A stretch of DNA of 64,000 bases from Dama dama (taxonomy: Eukaryota > Chordata > Mammalia > Artiodactyla > Cervidae). Below the pieces are notes generated by a model. That model searched no databases. It saw only the letters and a list, made by a program, of their open reading frames with translations, and was not told where the DNA came from. Below are positions 1 through 11,866 of this stretch, piece by piece. The DNA lies in assembly GCF_033118175.1 (NCBI RefSeq), contig NC_083711.1, forward strand, positions 41,426,001 through 41,490,000, read 5' to 3'. The position numbers and the translations under genes are program-made. Positions within the stretch are counted from its first letter, which is position 1; each line of letters opens with the position of its first letter.

Positions 1-1807
1 AGGTCCTTTATGTTGATTGCTTTGGTGAGATAGAACAAATATAAAAATCTAGTTGACTCATAATTGTGAAAAATCCTACTGCAGTGGACAAGATTAGTCT
101 ATAACACCTTCTCAGAAGTGTGAATTAAATCTGATGATTTAGGATTATCTGGAATCAATGTGGATGCCTGTGTCCTGGATGGACCTGGGCATCCCACGGG
201 AAGCAACTATTATCAGAGTGCTAGCCTTGGCTGGTTAAATGGATTTTGCTTCTTCGAGTTAAGAAGTCTTTAGGGAAGTGGGTCATATTGTACAAAGATA
301 GCTTTTCTAATTCCCTGCCTATGATGTAAAAGCAAGATCATAATGTTACTTAAAACCCTGCAATGTACAAGATCATTTAGAAATACTAGAATGGGAAATC
401 TCAGGAAAATAAATTAGACCCACATACTAGCAAAAGTCACTTACTGAAAGGTTAGGCTAGAATCACAATCTCTCTTTACTTCTTCCTCAGGCCACGTGGC
501 CGGTGTGCTCAGTTAAAACCATATGAATACTGACTCTGCAAAGGGAACCCCTCTGAGAAAGTGACAGAGCTTTCACATAGGATGGGGGATTGTTACAACT
601 AGTCCATCTTCTGCATTGTCGATCACACTGATTAAAGATTTTAATGTGGCCAAGAAACATCGCACTAGGCTAAAAGCCCCAGTGAAAACTTCCAATTCAG
701 TTATGAAAGTAGGAGTTTATTTTATAATTGGGGAAACACAGTTTTAAGTTCTCAAAAACTTAAAGAAATCTCAGCAAGGTATAAAATAAACTTTTGTAAC
801 TCATTAAATCCTATTATCAACTACTTATTTTATATGCTAAAAAATAAGATATGAAGTTACAATTTTCCATTTTCTAGTGAAACTCTGAAGTTTAAAGCTA
901 TTTGTGACAAAGATAAAGTAACATTTGAATGGCCCCCATATCTGTTTAATGTGACATAGGATATAGCTGTCTATACTGTCACCCTCTAATGAATAAATCT
1001 GGGCCCCTGCTGATCTAATTCTTTGACTCTCCCACTAGGTTGTATCAAAGAGCTTGCAAAGGATACAATAAAGTTGCCATAATTTCCATGAACTATGACA
1101 GTTCAGTTATTATATGTACAAATATACTGCATGTCAATTACCACCCTGTACTTTCTATGATGCTGTGGACATACTTTCAATTACTTTACTTTGACAGAAA
1201 TTTGAAGCATTTAAGAAAGTTAAATAAGATCTATAGTAAAGAACATTCTGGGCTCCTTCATAAATTCATTGCTAACATTTTAATTATGTATTTATTTTGA
1301 CCCTTATTATGTTTGAAATCATCAGAAAATAGTATCAGTTTAACGTTCTTTGAAACGGTGAATTTTCTTTCTTGATGATATCAAACTGAGGTTCCTCTGA
1401 TATCAGTTCTGATGTCTAGAAGTTCTTACTGATGCTCTCTGTATAAAATATGCTGCATAAATAAGAGAAAATGCTAGCATATAGTATGTAGGGCGGATAG
1501 TGTTTGCTGACTTCAACTCAATAAGAATAATTCAGCACCAGTCAACAAGTTTTTGTGGGAAATCTATTCTGTGCCAGTACTTTTCTAAATAATGGAGATA
1601 GTTGCAAAGGTAAATAAGTCCCAGCCGTTATTGCCAAACAGCTCCCAGTTTAGGAGATAAAGAAGAAAAATTCAAGAACAGGAAATCATGATAAGGCAAT
1701 AGAGGTTGACAGACACCTGCCTCTGACACTGGAAAAAGTTCAGCTTGAGAGGATAGGGAATAATTCTAAAGAGCACATAAACTTAAGGTGGAACTAGGAG
1801 AATTATT
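1..1807. other. Unclassified non-coding DNA
   Basis: No repeat family, RNA gene or convincing exon was recognised. The only frame is an 86-codon chance ORF at 1040-1300 whose translation resembles no family I know. Old diverged repeats may be present but are below what can be recognised by eye. Confidence 0.5.
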
Positions 1808-2024
1808 GGGCTTCCCTGGTGGCTCAGTGGTAAACAACCTGCCTGCCAATGCAGGAGACTGAGGTTTGATCCTTGGATGGGAAGATCCCCTGGAGAAGAA
1901 AATGGCAACTCTCTCCAGTATTCTTGCCTGGGAAATTCCATGGACAGAGGAGCCTGGTGGGCTATATAGTCCATGGGGTCGCAAAGAATCAGACCCGACC
2001 TAACGACTAAGCATGCACGTATGC
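1808..2024 (+). mobile_element. Bov-tA SINE
   Basis: Begins with the tRNA-Glu-derived head (gggcttccctggtggctcag), continues through the B-box region and the Bov-A body, and ends at the BovB-derived tail. It is flanked by a perfect 9-bp target-site duplication, agaattatt, at 1799-1807 and 2025-2033, which fixes both ends. Reading frames here are not coding. Confidence 0.92.
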
Positions 2025-2221
2025 AGAATTATTAGGAGGTAATTAGGCACATAAAAGATGAGATGAATGATGAATCTGAAGTAAGGCAATATCCTAACAA
2101 AGTTCTAAAAGTAAGAAACACATGTAAGCTAGGATGGCAAGTATTTTGGTATGGCTGAAATATGAACTGGGACAGGCACAGGAAGAAGTGGAAAATGTTA
2201 TCTGAGAAATAGGCCTGGGAC

Positions 2222-2424
2222 AGGCTTCCCTAGTGGCTCACCAGGAAAGAATCTCCCCGCATTTCAAGAGAGGCAGGAAACCTGGGTTTGATCCCTGGGT
2301 TGGGAAGATCCCCTGGAGGAGGGCATGGCAACCTACTGCAGAATTCTTGCTGGGAAAATCCCATCAACAAAGGAGCTTGGTGGGCTGCAGTCCATGGGGT
2401 TGCAAAGAATTGATCACAGCACAG
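2222..2424 (+). mobile_element. Bov-tA SINE, diverged
   Basis: Head, B-box-like stretch and Bov-A body are in the usual order, with more substitutions and small gaps than the neighbouring copy. A short match, gcctggg, at 2213-2219 and 2424-2430 may be what remains of the target-site duplication. Confidence 0.85.
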
Positions 2425-2648
2425 CCTGGGGCCGGGTACTGTAGAATCATATCATATTCCATCCTAGGAACTTAAACTCGATTTACGTGTATCTGGGAGG
2501 TGTGTTTTTGTGGAGCAAGGTGTTGGCTTTGAATGTCTTAAAACGAACAGTTGAAAGATCTTTGGGATGAGAGGAAAGTTAGAGATTTAAAAATGGGAAC
2601 TATTAGTTTTCAATTCAAGAAGTGATAATGGCTTTATTGAGACCAGTT

Positions 2649-2786
2649 GGTTTTTGTTTTGTTTTGTTTTGTTTTTGCCACAAGCATGGCCTGTGGGTTC
2701 TTAGTTTCCTGACCAGGGATTGAATCTGGGCCCTCGACCGTGAGGACACAGGGCCCCAGCTACTGGACTACTAGGGAATTCCCCGT
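2649..2786 (-). mobile_element. CHR-type tRNA-derived SINE, short copy
   Basis: Read on the minus strand it has the tRNA-derived head and a '...ccagggattgaa...' B-box region like CHR-family SINEs of cetartiodactyls. Its A-rich tail appears on the plus strand as a (TTTTG)n tract. Target-site duplication gaccagtt lies at 2641-2648 and 2787-2794. Confidence 0.75.
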
Positions 2787-5700
2787 GACCAGTTTCATAA
2801 AACCGAGGAGAAAAGCGTAAACTCCCCAAACACATAGGATATGAAATCTATGGAAACAGGTCACCTGAGGAGAGAGAAGCCTGGGTAACCCAGTTTTCTA
2901 ATAAGAGAGGGGAAATGTGGGAAAATACAAGACTGTGAAAAAAATTGATGTGTTCAGGTTTGAGCATTTTGTAATCAAAGTCATTCTGGGATATCCAAGT
3001 AAAACTATTAAGCAAACTGTCAATTTGAGTCTAAATTTCATTGCTAAAATCATGGTGGACGTGTAGATTCATGAAAATCATTGATAACAGATTCAACTAC
3101 AACTCTAGGGTGAACGAGATTGCCACAAAAACTTGAAAGTGAAGACAATTCCCATCTAAGGCGCACTGGTGAACACAGATGCTTAAAGGGATTTTTGATT
3201 ATTTTGTCAATTGCCTATTTTTATGGTACATATCTTTGAATTATCATTTCACTTGTTCCTTTTGTTAACACACATACCTACATCTTCCCAACTAAAACAC
3301 AAACAGAAGTGATTTCCTAATAAATCTTCTCAAGTTACCCTATCATTTACCTCCTTTCCTTAATCTAAACTAATAAAGAAATCTAATCATTTCCTAATGA
3401 ACGGCAACATCTACCAAGTGTGCTTTTTCACCATAAAATCCTTGCCCATTTTTCCCCTTGTGGTACTGGTATGGAAATAATATTCTTAGAGTTCACATTG
3501 TGGAACTTCCAGGTTCCAAACTAATGATCTTTTTTTCTCAATTATCACCTTCCCTGATCTCTCTGAAACAAGTGCTTTATTAATCATGACTCATTCTAGA
3601 AAGTCTACCTTTCTATAGCTCAGTGATTTATCACCCCTGCCCTTTTCTAATCCCTATTTTTCCCAATTTAAGACATGACCTTTCAATAGCCAGTATTATC
3701 TCCATTTTTGAACCTGTGGCATCTCAAATCTTTTTAAATGTCTTTAGCAATTGGAAGACATTTGTGTATAAGAATAGGTACCCCTAATTGAAACAGTGCA
3801 AACAGTAGGAAAATGTATCCAATTCTACATGGTAGGAAGTCCAGAGATAGGATGTGTTTCGGATATATTTTTATCAGAAATCAACAATCTCAGAATGAGG
3901 CCAGATTCTTTCTCTATTCTGCCATAATCCCTGCAGCTTCAACCTTGGGAGCTGGAAGTAATTTGTGGCAATCCCAGGTATTATATCTGGAAGAAAAATT
4001 GCCTTCCTATGTTTTCTGTTAGATGAGAGGATATTTTTTCCCTAGACTTTTCATTGCCGACTTTACATCATATCTTATTGATTAGAATCAAGTCACATGC
4101 TCATTGCTCCACTATTCACTGTCTTGAAATAATCACGCCTCCATTCCTGAAACTGTGGAAGAGTCAAATTTCTGAGTGTTATGACTACGAGGTGGGGGAA
4201 CGTTATGCATACTTCAAGGATTTTGTGCCAGAAAGTAATAAGATGAGGATGGATGCTGGGTTAGCCACCAACATTGTCCATTTTAGTAAATCTCATCTAT
4301 CCAGTTGCATCGAACATTTCCAGTTTCTAAGGTCTTTTAACTGAAGTTTCATATTTCTAGTCACACATTCTTAAATAAGGACATTTAATTTTGTGTTAAA
4401 ACTAAAAACTTGATTGATTTTTATCCAAAACCAAACTCAGCATCTTCCCTATTGAATCAGTTCTTCCAAGTCACTTTTCCCCAATAGTGAAAGTCCCTTT
4501 ATTCTTTGCTTAGAACCATAAGAAGCTTTATTGACCTAACTATTCTCACACATTTAGTCAGTTGATTGCTTCTTTCATATTTATTGGCCAATCTGTGTAC
4601 TTTCCACTCTGATTTAGGACTCAGTAATGCTCACATATATTACCAAAATATTACTAATTGGTGGTGGTGGTGGTCTCTTTTGTGTCCTTGCTTTTATCTA
4701 TTCTGTGAAGGACCATGAGATTAAAATTCATTAACTATATCAGAATTTCCTTAAAAGACCCCAAAACTCTCATGACTGCCCATTACTTAGGCTTTTTTTT
4801 TCCTACTGCTGTCTTTCCTGGGATGGTTTCTGGATATAAAAATTCTATTCTATGTTTTTTCCATATGTTGTCTCTAATACCACTTCTGTGTGAAGCCTCA
4901 GCTGATCCCCAGGATAAGATTTCTCCCAATGAATGCTTGGTGATATCCTTCTATAAGATTGCAAACTTGACAAGAAGGATTAGTCATGTTCATCCAAGTA
5001 AGCTTTATAACCCTTCTTATGAGATTGCATAGATAGCAAACATTAAGAACAATCTTCCATAGAATTGTTAGAAACATTAGATGTAGAATTAGTTGTCTGG
5101 GATTATAAAACAAAAAGTTCAGCCTTAGATCTAAGCAGTTAGACATACAGAATCATTTCTGACCATTTTGCTCTTGAAAATGTGAAAGTCTTTAGAAGTT
5201 CAATAATCAAAGTTCTGGAAATGCTCTTGTCAAACCATTGGGTTGTTGTTTGTTTTTTCTAGTTTTACCTCAGAATCTTCTATATTAAAAAACAAACAGA
5301 GGAAATAAGAAAAAAAAAAAAAACAAGGCAAAATGAAAATCAACTCTCTTGAATTAGAACCTGTGGAGAAAAATACTTCTTTACAGGATTTATTTAACCT
5401 CTCAAATAGATCACAGTCATTTCTTTAAAGAAGGAGACTAATATAATAACTTTTAATAAGTGATAGATGTTTCAATCATGATGACAATTCTAGGCCAAAT
5501 TAATTTATCATATATTAACACTGAACATGAAAGATGAGAATGGTGACTAAAATCTATGACAGTATATCATGTGTTGTTATGAAGACAGCATATCATATGT
5601 TTTGCATGTCTTCACCCCGAATGTAGGTGATATAAATCTAATTAAACCATAAATCAGAGACATTAAGTAATTTCTCCAAGGTAACATTGTCAGTAAAGGG

Positions 5701-6754
5701 TACAATTCTACTTAAACACACATCGATCTGTTGACTGAGCCCATGCTCTTTCAACTCTCATGTAACTATGGAGATAAATGTATTAAGCAATCAGGTACAA
5801 TCCATAATGGTACCCAAATACCATTTTTATTTTAATAAAAATTTGAATTTTTGTTCATTTGTCTTATGTAGAAGTTAATCCATTGACATGCCTTATTTTT
5901 ACTACATATTACTGTTTTATGTGGATGAAAATTTAAATTGATTAATATTATAGCCATATATTCAGTGTAATAGAAAAATATGTGAGACATTTTACTGTTT
6001 CAAGTATCTCAGGATGTTTATATTTAAAGATATTATGTATATTTATTATTAATCACATTATTTTGCTTTGTCTTTTTAAATGAAGCATATATGAATAAAA
6101 ATAACTGATACATATAACCTAAGAGAAAGAAAGCAATGAATTTACTTTGAGTTTTGGCTTCTATAGATTGTCTATTCAGAAATGTAAAGTATAGAGCAAA
6201 AACATGTCATAGTTTTAGAATCATTTCTTTTAAAAAATATGAAATATTTGCAGAGTAAATATGATTCTACGTATTTCTCATACTGCAAGTCATTTCCAAA
6301 TTTCCATGTATGCCTGCCAAGAACAATGATAATTAATGTTTCATTGAATTCTTTGAGAAATGTTGAATTCCAAGACTGGTTTAGACCATATTTAAACATA
6401 TATTAAGCTAGACTAAATTCTAAAAGGAGAGAGAATATTTTATATTTTTGGCTATTTGTGGTTATAAAAAAGGAGATTCTCAAGTAGAGTGCAGATGCAA
6501 AATACATTTGGTTAAAAAGTTCAGATCCCATTTGCCAGTTGCTCCTTCAGCATTTTTTTCTAATTCTTGGGTATTTTTCAAGGTCTGCAATCATTAGAAA
6601 ACATTGAACTTTTTGTCTATTTATGTTTAAAAAATATTGCTCAAGTTTTTCATGCTCTTACCTTAATAGATGTCAACAATAGGTACAATATGGTTTGCAG
6701 GGAATTCATTGTTCATCTTTTAAGACTTTATATTTATGTAAATATATGTTTGCA
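2787..6754. other. Unclassified non-coding DNA
   Basis: No confident repeat or gene. Pyrimidine-rich stretches around 3330-3720 and 4560-4870 look like old interspersed repeat remnants but could not be named. ORFs of 70-105 codons (3813-4022, 4054-4344, 4715-5032) have no recognisable family and lie in AT-rich sequence. An A-run sits near 5310-5324. Confidence 0.45.
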
Positions 6755-6858
6755 TGTGTGCATGCTAAGTTACTTTAGTCTTATCCAACTCTTTGTGACC
6801 CTATGGACTGTAGCCTGCCAGACTCCTCTGTTCATGGAATTTTCCAGGCAAGAATACA
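6755..6858 (-). mobile_element. Bov-A SINE fragment
   Basis: The plus strand reads as the reverse complement of Bov-A, with 'gactgtagcctgccag' and 'ttttccaggcaagaata' blocks. It lacks the remainder of the body and the tRNA head. Confidence 0.85.
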
Positions 6859-7300
6859 TAAATGTTTAAAGTAATATATATATCATATATATTTCATGTA
6901 AGATATTAGTATAAAGATGAAAATACTTTAGGGGAAATATTGATAGAATGCAATTCTTCTAACTGGTTTGTTTTAAACTGATTTTACTTCTCTCTGCCCC
7001 CAGTTCAGTCGATCGCCATGGCCAGATGCCATTTAGCTATTCAAAGCAATATAAAAAGATTTATGTATTGGCAAGTGGAGAGGTGAAACACTGGTTAAAA
7101 GAGTTCTGCAAATGATACTTCTGATCCCAGCAGAAGTTATAGACTTACATTTTTTTTTAAGAAAAAGGCAAAGTTTTCCCAGTTAATAGCTGTAAATTAT
7201 ATGCTATATTATCCCTTTTTTCTTTTTCCCAGTACTCACTACATCTCATTTTAGGTATAAAATCTCTCAAGTTCATTAGTGAGACAAATTCAATACACTT

Positions 7301-7342
7301 ACATATATACATATATATATATACACATACATATATATATAC
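7301..7342. repeat. (TA/CATA)n microsatellite
   Basis: Alternating acatatata-type repeat of about 42 bp, imperfect. Confidence 0.9.
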
Positions 7343-8042
7343 TTTGAAAAGAATGGATCTATGAAATTGAAAGATACAATTCACACCCACATTATGTCCT
7401 CCCCCCATATCAAAGTTGCACTTGTAAAATAAAAGATGAACATTCTCAAAAAAGACATGCCTGGCTTAGGACAGCCTTTAATCATTAGTGCATTCCTTTG
7501 TTCCCTTAGCCTCTGTGATGACATGCATTATAGTTCGAGCTTTAAAGTGTATATACACATTTATTAGAAAGCTATACTTACAAAGGAAGTCAAGATCAAT
7601 TGTCAATTTCTTGTGAAAATGTAAATTTTAAGGTATTATTTTGAGTAAGTAAGAGCAGTTTAGTGAGATGCCTATTCTGTAAATTTTCTTAAATACCGGT
7701 TTCATTTCATGTTGTCACAGGCACTGAATTTAGTTAATTAATAGAAAAGTTTATGGCTAAAAAGAAACTAAAAATTGGGAAAATGTATTTAAAATTATAG
7801 GTGGTGGAGTTTATTTGAAATAAAAAAATTATGATGTTATTCTTTGAACAGTAGCAAAAAGCACGTAATACAGTGAGCTTGTGGTCTTGCACTGAGTTGG
7901 AATAGCTGCTTTATTTCCATATTTTAAATATACTATAAATTTTAGGGTTAGAAATCACAAGGAAGGAATGTGATTTAAAAACTTTCTTAATTGGAGCTTT
8001 CATAAACAATACCAAGTATACCCATTTGTTCTGACCACTGAT

Positions 8043-8171
8043 TTGTGTGTATGTGCTCAGTTGCTAGTTGTGTCTGACTCTTTGAGACCCATGGACTGTA
8101 GCCCAGTAGGCTCCTCTGTTCATGAGATTCTCTAGGCAAGAGCACTAGAGTGGGTTGCCATTTCATTTTCC
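8043..8171 (-). mobile_element. Bov-A SINE
   Basis: Antisense Bov-A body. Flanks carry a 9-bp duplication with one mismatch, accactgat at 8034-8042 and accattgat at 8172-8180, consistent with an older insertion. Confidence 0.88.
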
Positions 8172-8299
8172 ACCATTGATCCATACAGTTTGATAAAAAT
8201 AATACTAGAAAATGATGAACAATATTTTCACTTTTTCCTTTGCCTTTTAAATTTATGTTTCTCCACACTAAGGAAGGTGGGAGGGACATTCAAGAGGGA

Positions 8300-8394
8300 G
8301 AAGACATATGTATACCTCTGGCTGATTCATGTTCATGTTTGGCAGAAACCAACACAAATCTATAAAGCAATTATCCTTTAATTTAAAAAATAGA
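8300..8394 (+). mobile_element. L1 3' end (artiodactyl L1 tail)
   Basis: The last ~95 bp match the 3' terminus of bovine-type L1 ('gcagaaaccaacacaa' then 'aagcaattatcctttaatt') and run into an A/T-rich tail. The same segment occurs antisense at 58470-58645. The copy is severely 5' truncated. Confidence 0.75.
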
Positions 8395-8575
8395 TTAATA
8401 AGAAAACAAAAAAATTATCTCTTTAATTTTAATTTAATTTTAATTTTAATAAAAATTATTACATTATTAAATAAAATTCAAATTATTAAATAAAATTTAA
8501 TTTATTAAATGAATTTTTAAATAATAAATTATTAAATAAAATTATTTAATTACCTCTTTAATTTTAATCATTCAG
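8395..8575. repeat. AT-rich low-complexity tract
   Basis: Almost pure A+T. Variants of 'attaaataaaatt' recur several times, and 'ctctttaattttaat' is present near both ends of the tract. It directly follows an L1 3' end, so it probably grew from the element's poly(A) tail. Confidence 0.85.
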
Positions 8576-9057
8576 ATCCTGTACTTAATAACGAGATAAA
8601 TCTCTATAAACTTTTTTAAAATGTTTTGGAAACACACTATGCAATTTGCTTTGCTTAGTTAAAAAAAAATGAAAGTCAGCAGATGGTGATAAATACCTGA
8701 AACCACTTTTCTCTGCACTGATCAAATAGAAAATAATCTTTATATATTTAGTTTTCTGATTAGTATTATTTCCTTCTGTGATATTACATTTACTCTAAAA
8801 AATAGGATAGGCTATATAATGGATAAATCTATTTATAATTGTATGTCTACTGAATCCTGAAATTATTGCTGAAATGATTTAAAAGTTCCTATCTGTATAG
8901 CACCACCTCTATGTAAGTTCAGCAAAGCTTTTTGAAGGACCAACATATTGAGAAACTTGTGGCATATTGCCTCTTTTCTTTCTGTTAGATTCCACATGCA
9001 ATATTCTGAAGAGCTCTACCTTCAGAAAATAATAAAAATCTAGCCCCTTCTCCATAC

Positions 9058-9585
9058 AGATGGTCCTCCCAACTTAAAATGGTTAGACTTAAGTGTTTTT
9101 TCTACTTTACCATGTGTGAAAGTAATACACATTCAGTAGAAGCTGTCCTATGAATTTTGAATTTTAATCTTTCCCCAGATGAATGGTATGTGATAAGATA
9201 CTTTCTCATGATGGGGGGCAGCAAGAGTGAGCCACAGCTCCCAGTCAGCCACGTGATCATGAGGGTAAACTACTGATACATTTACAACTATTCTGTACTC
9301 ATACAATTATATTTTTCATATTTCTCATATTTTTCTCTTTCAGTATTCAATAAGTTGCAAGAAATATTAAACAGTCTGGTATAAAATAGGCTTTCTGTTA
9401 GCTGATTTGACCCAAGTATAGGCTAATGTAAGGGTTCTGAGCACATTTAAGGTAAGCTAGGCTAAACTATGATGTTTGGGAGGGTAGGTGTGCTAAATGC
9501 ATTTTTGACTTAACAATGTTTCAGCTAACAATGGGTTTACCTGGGTGTAGCCCCATGGTAAGTCAAGGGAGATCTGCCTATAGAA
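9058..9585. mobile_element. Tigger-like (TcMar) DNA transposon remnant
   Basis: Contains the recognisable core of an old non-autonomous mammalian transposon: 'cagctcccagtcagccacg', the '...gagggtaaac...' block and 'taggctaatgtaag'. The ends are related as inverted repeats ('acttaaaatggtt' on the left, 'aacaatgggttt' on the right). Class is by recall; the exact MER/Tigger name is uncertain. No transposase is encoded. Confidence 0.6.
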
Positions 9586-9852
9586 CTTTTGTACCCTGGT
9601 CCCTGTCACCTTCATGTCTTGCTAAGGTTTCAGTAGCTTTACCTCTCTTCTGTCTATTTCCACCTTTGATGTGTCTCCTCTCCTCTCTTCCCAAAACATC
9701 TTGGAAAGATCATTACCCTTACCCACCGAAAAGAATTACATATGTTCTTTTTCTTATTCTTTCAAAATTCTATTAGGTTTGAACTTTTTTGAATGATAAC
9801 TGCATAAGAAATATCTATACCTATATTTATATTATCATCATCATCATGTTGT

Positions 9853-9960
9853 AGCAGATCATGTCACGCATTTGCTCAAAACTGTTCGTAGGAGCCAATC
9901 TCACTCAAAACTAAAGTCAACACCTTTCAGGTCAAGGTCAGATAGTTATAAGAGTCTTTG
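9853..9960 (+). mobile_element. L2 LINE fragment, left part
   Basis: Matches the conserved 3' half of L2 ('cagatcatgtcac', 'tgctcaaaact', 'tctcactcaaaactaaagtc'). The same L2 seems to resume at about 10315 after an inserted sequence. Confidence 0.6.
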
Positions 9961-9969
9961 GGTAGGGTA

Positions 9970-10310
9970 AGCATGTAATAATAATTAGAGAGAGTTATAG
10001 GGAATGATGGAGGAACTCTGTCCCCTGGCCGTGGTGGCGTTTATACAAAACTATATGCACAATAAAATTCAAACAACTTTACACCAAATGACAATGATCA
10101 CAAGTGAATGCATGGGAAGTCTCCTGGAAATTTGTAGTTTAGTTTATTGTACCAATCTCAATTCCCTAGCCTTGGTACTATACTTACATATTGAATAGTA
10201 TCATTAAGGGAAGCTGAGTGAAGGGTATGAGGAAATGTGCTATTTTTTGCATGTGAATGAATTCTGTGTCTAAATTCCTTTCAAAATTAAAGTTTCTTTT
10301 TTCTTGAAGA
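9970..10310 (+). mobile_element. Old L1M 3' end inside L2
   Basis: Around 10130-10300 it resembles old mammalian L1 3' ends ('gtaccaatctcaattccc', 'gggaagctgagtgaaggg', then a run ending 'caaaattaaagtttc'). L2 sequence on both sides suggests a nested insertion. No clear target-site duplication survives. Confidence 0.45.
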
Positions 10311-10314
10311 CTCC

Positions 10315-10795
10315 TATAAGGCCTTGTATGACTGCTCTAGTTACCTCAGCATTCCTTTTTACTGCTCTCAAGGTCGTGGCCTCTTCTTCCACTGTCAGCC
10401 ACCTTGCTATGGCTTTGTAGGCATGTTCCACTCTGTTCTTTGCTCCAGAGAAAAATCCAGTTTCCTTACATTTTCTGTGGACTAACCTCCAAGTTTTTGA
10501 ATAACTATTACATACAATGGCCTTTAATACCTCAACATGCTACCACTCCACAAACTCTAATCCTCTTATATTGATCCACTTTATTTTTTTTTTTCACAGC
10601 ACTTATGATCGTCTAACATCGTCATTATTTTCCTAGCTATTATGTTTATTTTCTGTCTTTCTGACTAAAATAAAAGCCACATTGGGACAAAGATCTTTAT
10701 TTTGTTTATAGATGATAATCAAATAGCTAGAAAAATGCTTCCAGCATAGTAGGCACTCTAAATAAGTGTTGAATTAACTAGCAGATCTTGGATTG
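10315..10795 (+). mobile_element. L2 LINE 3' part
   Basis: Follows the L2 order: '...aaggccttgtatgactgctc...', then 'cagcacttatgatcgtc', then the 3' end '...tagtaggcactctaaataagtgttgaatt'. Strongly diverged, as expected for L2. Confidence 0.65.
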
Positions 10796-10885
10796 TAAGT
10801 ACTGGAAGTTTCTATGTGAGCAGTGGGGCATACGCTATTTTAAGAAAAATAAAAAAGTATTTGCAGCCACTTTCTATGTGTAAGA

Positions 10886-11196
10886 CTTCCCCTGGTAGCT
10901 CAGCTGGTAAAGAATCCACTTGCAATGCAGGAGATCCCAGTTCAATTCCTGGGTCGGGAAGATCCTCTGGAAAAAGGTAGGCTACCTACTCTGCTATTCT
11001 TGGGCTTCCCTTGTGGCTCAGCTGGTGAAGAATCTGCCTGCAATGTGGGAGACCTGGGCTCAATCCCTGGGATGGGAATATCCCCTGGAGAATGAAATGG
11101 CTACCCACTCCAATATTCTGGCCTGGAGAACTCCATGGACTGTGTACTACATGGGGTCATAAAAAGTGGGACACAACTTAGCGACTTTCACTTCAC
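10886..11196 (+). mobile_element. Dimeric Bov-tA SINE
   Basis: Two head-to-tail units: a 3'-truncated Bov-tA (10886-11001) joined to a complete one (11002-11196). A single perfect 13-bp target-site duplication, tctatgtgtaaga, flanks the whole (10873-10885 and 11197-11209). There is none at the internal junction, so the dimer integrated as one unit. The same arrangement recurs at 56982-57296. Confidence 0.9.
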
Positions 11197-11591
11197 TCTA
11201 TGTGTAAGATTAACGTAAAACTCCAACAGAAAACAAATAATATCCTTCAGCTTGCTGCTGCAGGCACTATTGACAAAACATAACATTACTTTGTTCTTTG
11301 CCTTTTTGTTTTGCACAAAGTCAGAACCTCCCTCTGTGCTGACTTCCACGCTAGGCTGATTCATGAATGGCTGCTATTTCCCATTGTTTCCTGTTAGTAT
11401 GCTATGGGCCCCACAGCGGTTTCCCTGAAGCCTTTGAGGCTGACCTGCTATTGCTCAATACATAGCAGCTGCTTAGGTGTCCTGCTCTCAGGCATTCTCT
11501 CCACATTTGCTTCTGTGGAGTTAATATTCCAACAAAGGCTGAGCTTGCTCTTCTTCTTACTATACCAATTAATTTCCAGTAAGGTTTGCTG

Positions 11592-11855
11592 AAGGAAATG
11601 GCAACCCACTCCAGTATTTTTGCCTAGAGAATCCCGTGGACAGAGGAGCCTGGTGAGCTGCTGTCCATGGGGTCTCACAGAGTCGGACACGACTGAAGTG
11701 ATTTAGCATGCATGCATGCATGCATTGGAGAAGGAAATGGCAACCTACCCCAGTCTTCTTGCCTGGAGAATCCCAGGGACAGAGGAGCCTGGTGGGCTGC
11801 CGTCTATGGGGTCGCACAGAGTCGGACAGGACTGAAGCGACTTAGCAGCAGCAGC
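11592..11855 (+). mobile_element. Bov-A2 SINE (Bov-A dimer)
   Basis: Two Bov-A monomers joined by a (GCAT)n linker at about 11706-11725, ending in a (CAG)n-like tail. Perfect 11-bp target-site duplication aaggtttgctg at 11581-11591 and 11856-11866. Confidence 0.93.
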
Positions 11856-11866
11856 AAGGTTTGCTG

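Noticed and set aside
1808..1880. tRNA gene suggested by tRNA-like heads of Bov-tA and CHR elements
   Set aside because: The heads are degenerate tRNA-Glu-derived SINE promoters continuous with SINE bodies. They cannot form a complete cloverleaf and lie inside elements with target-site duplications.
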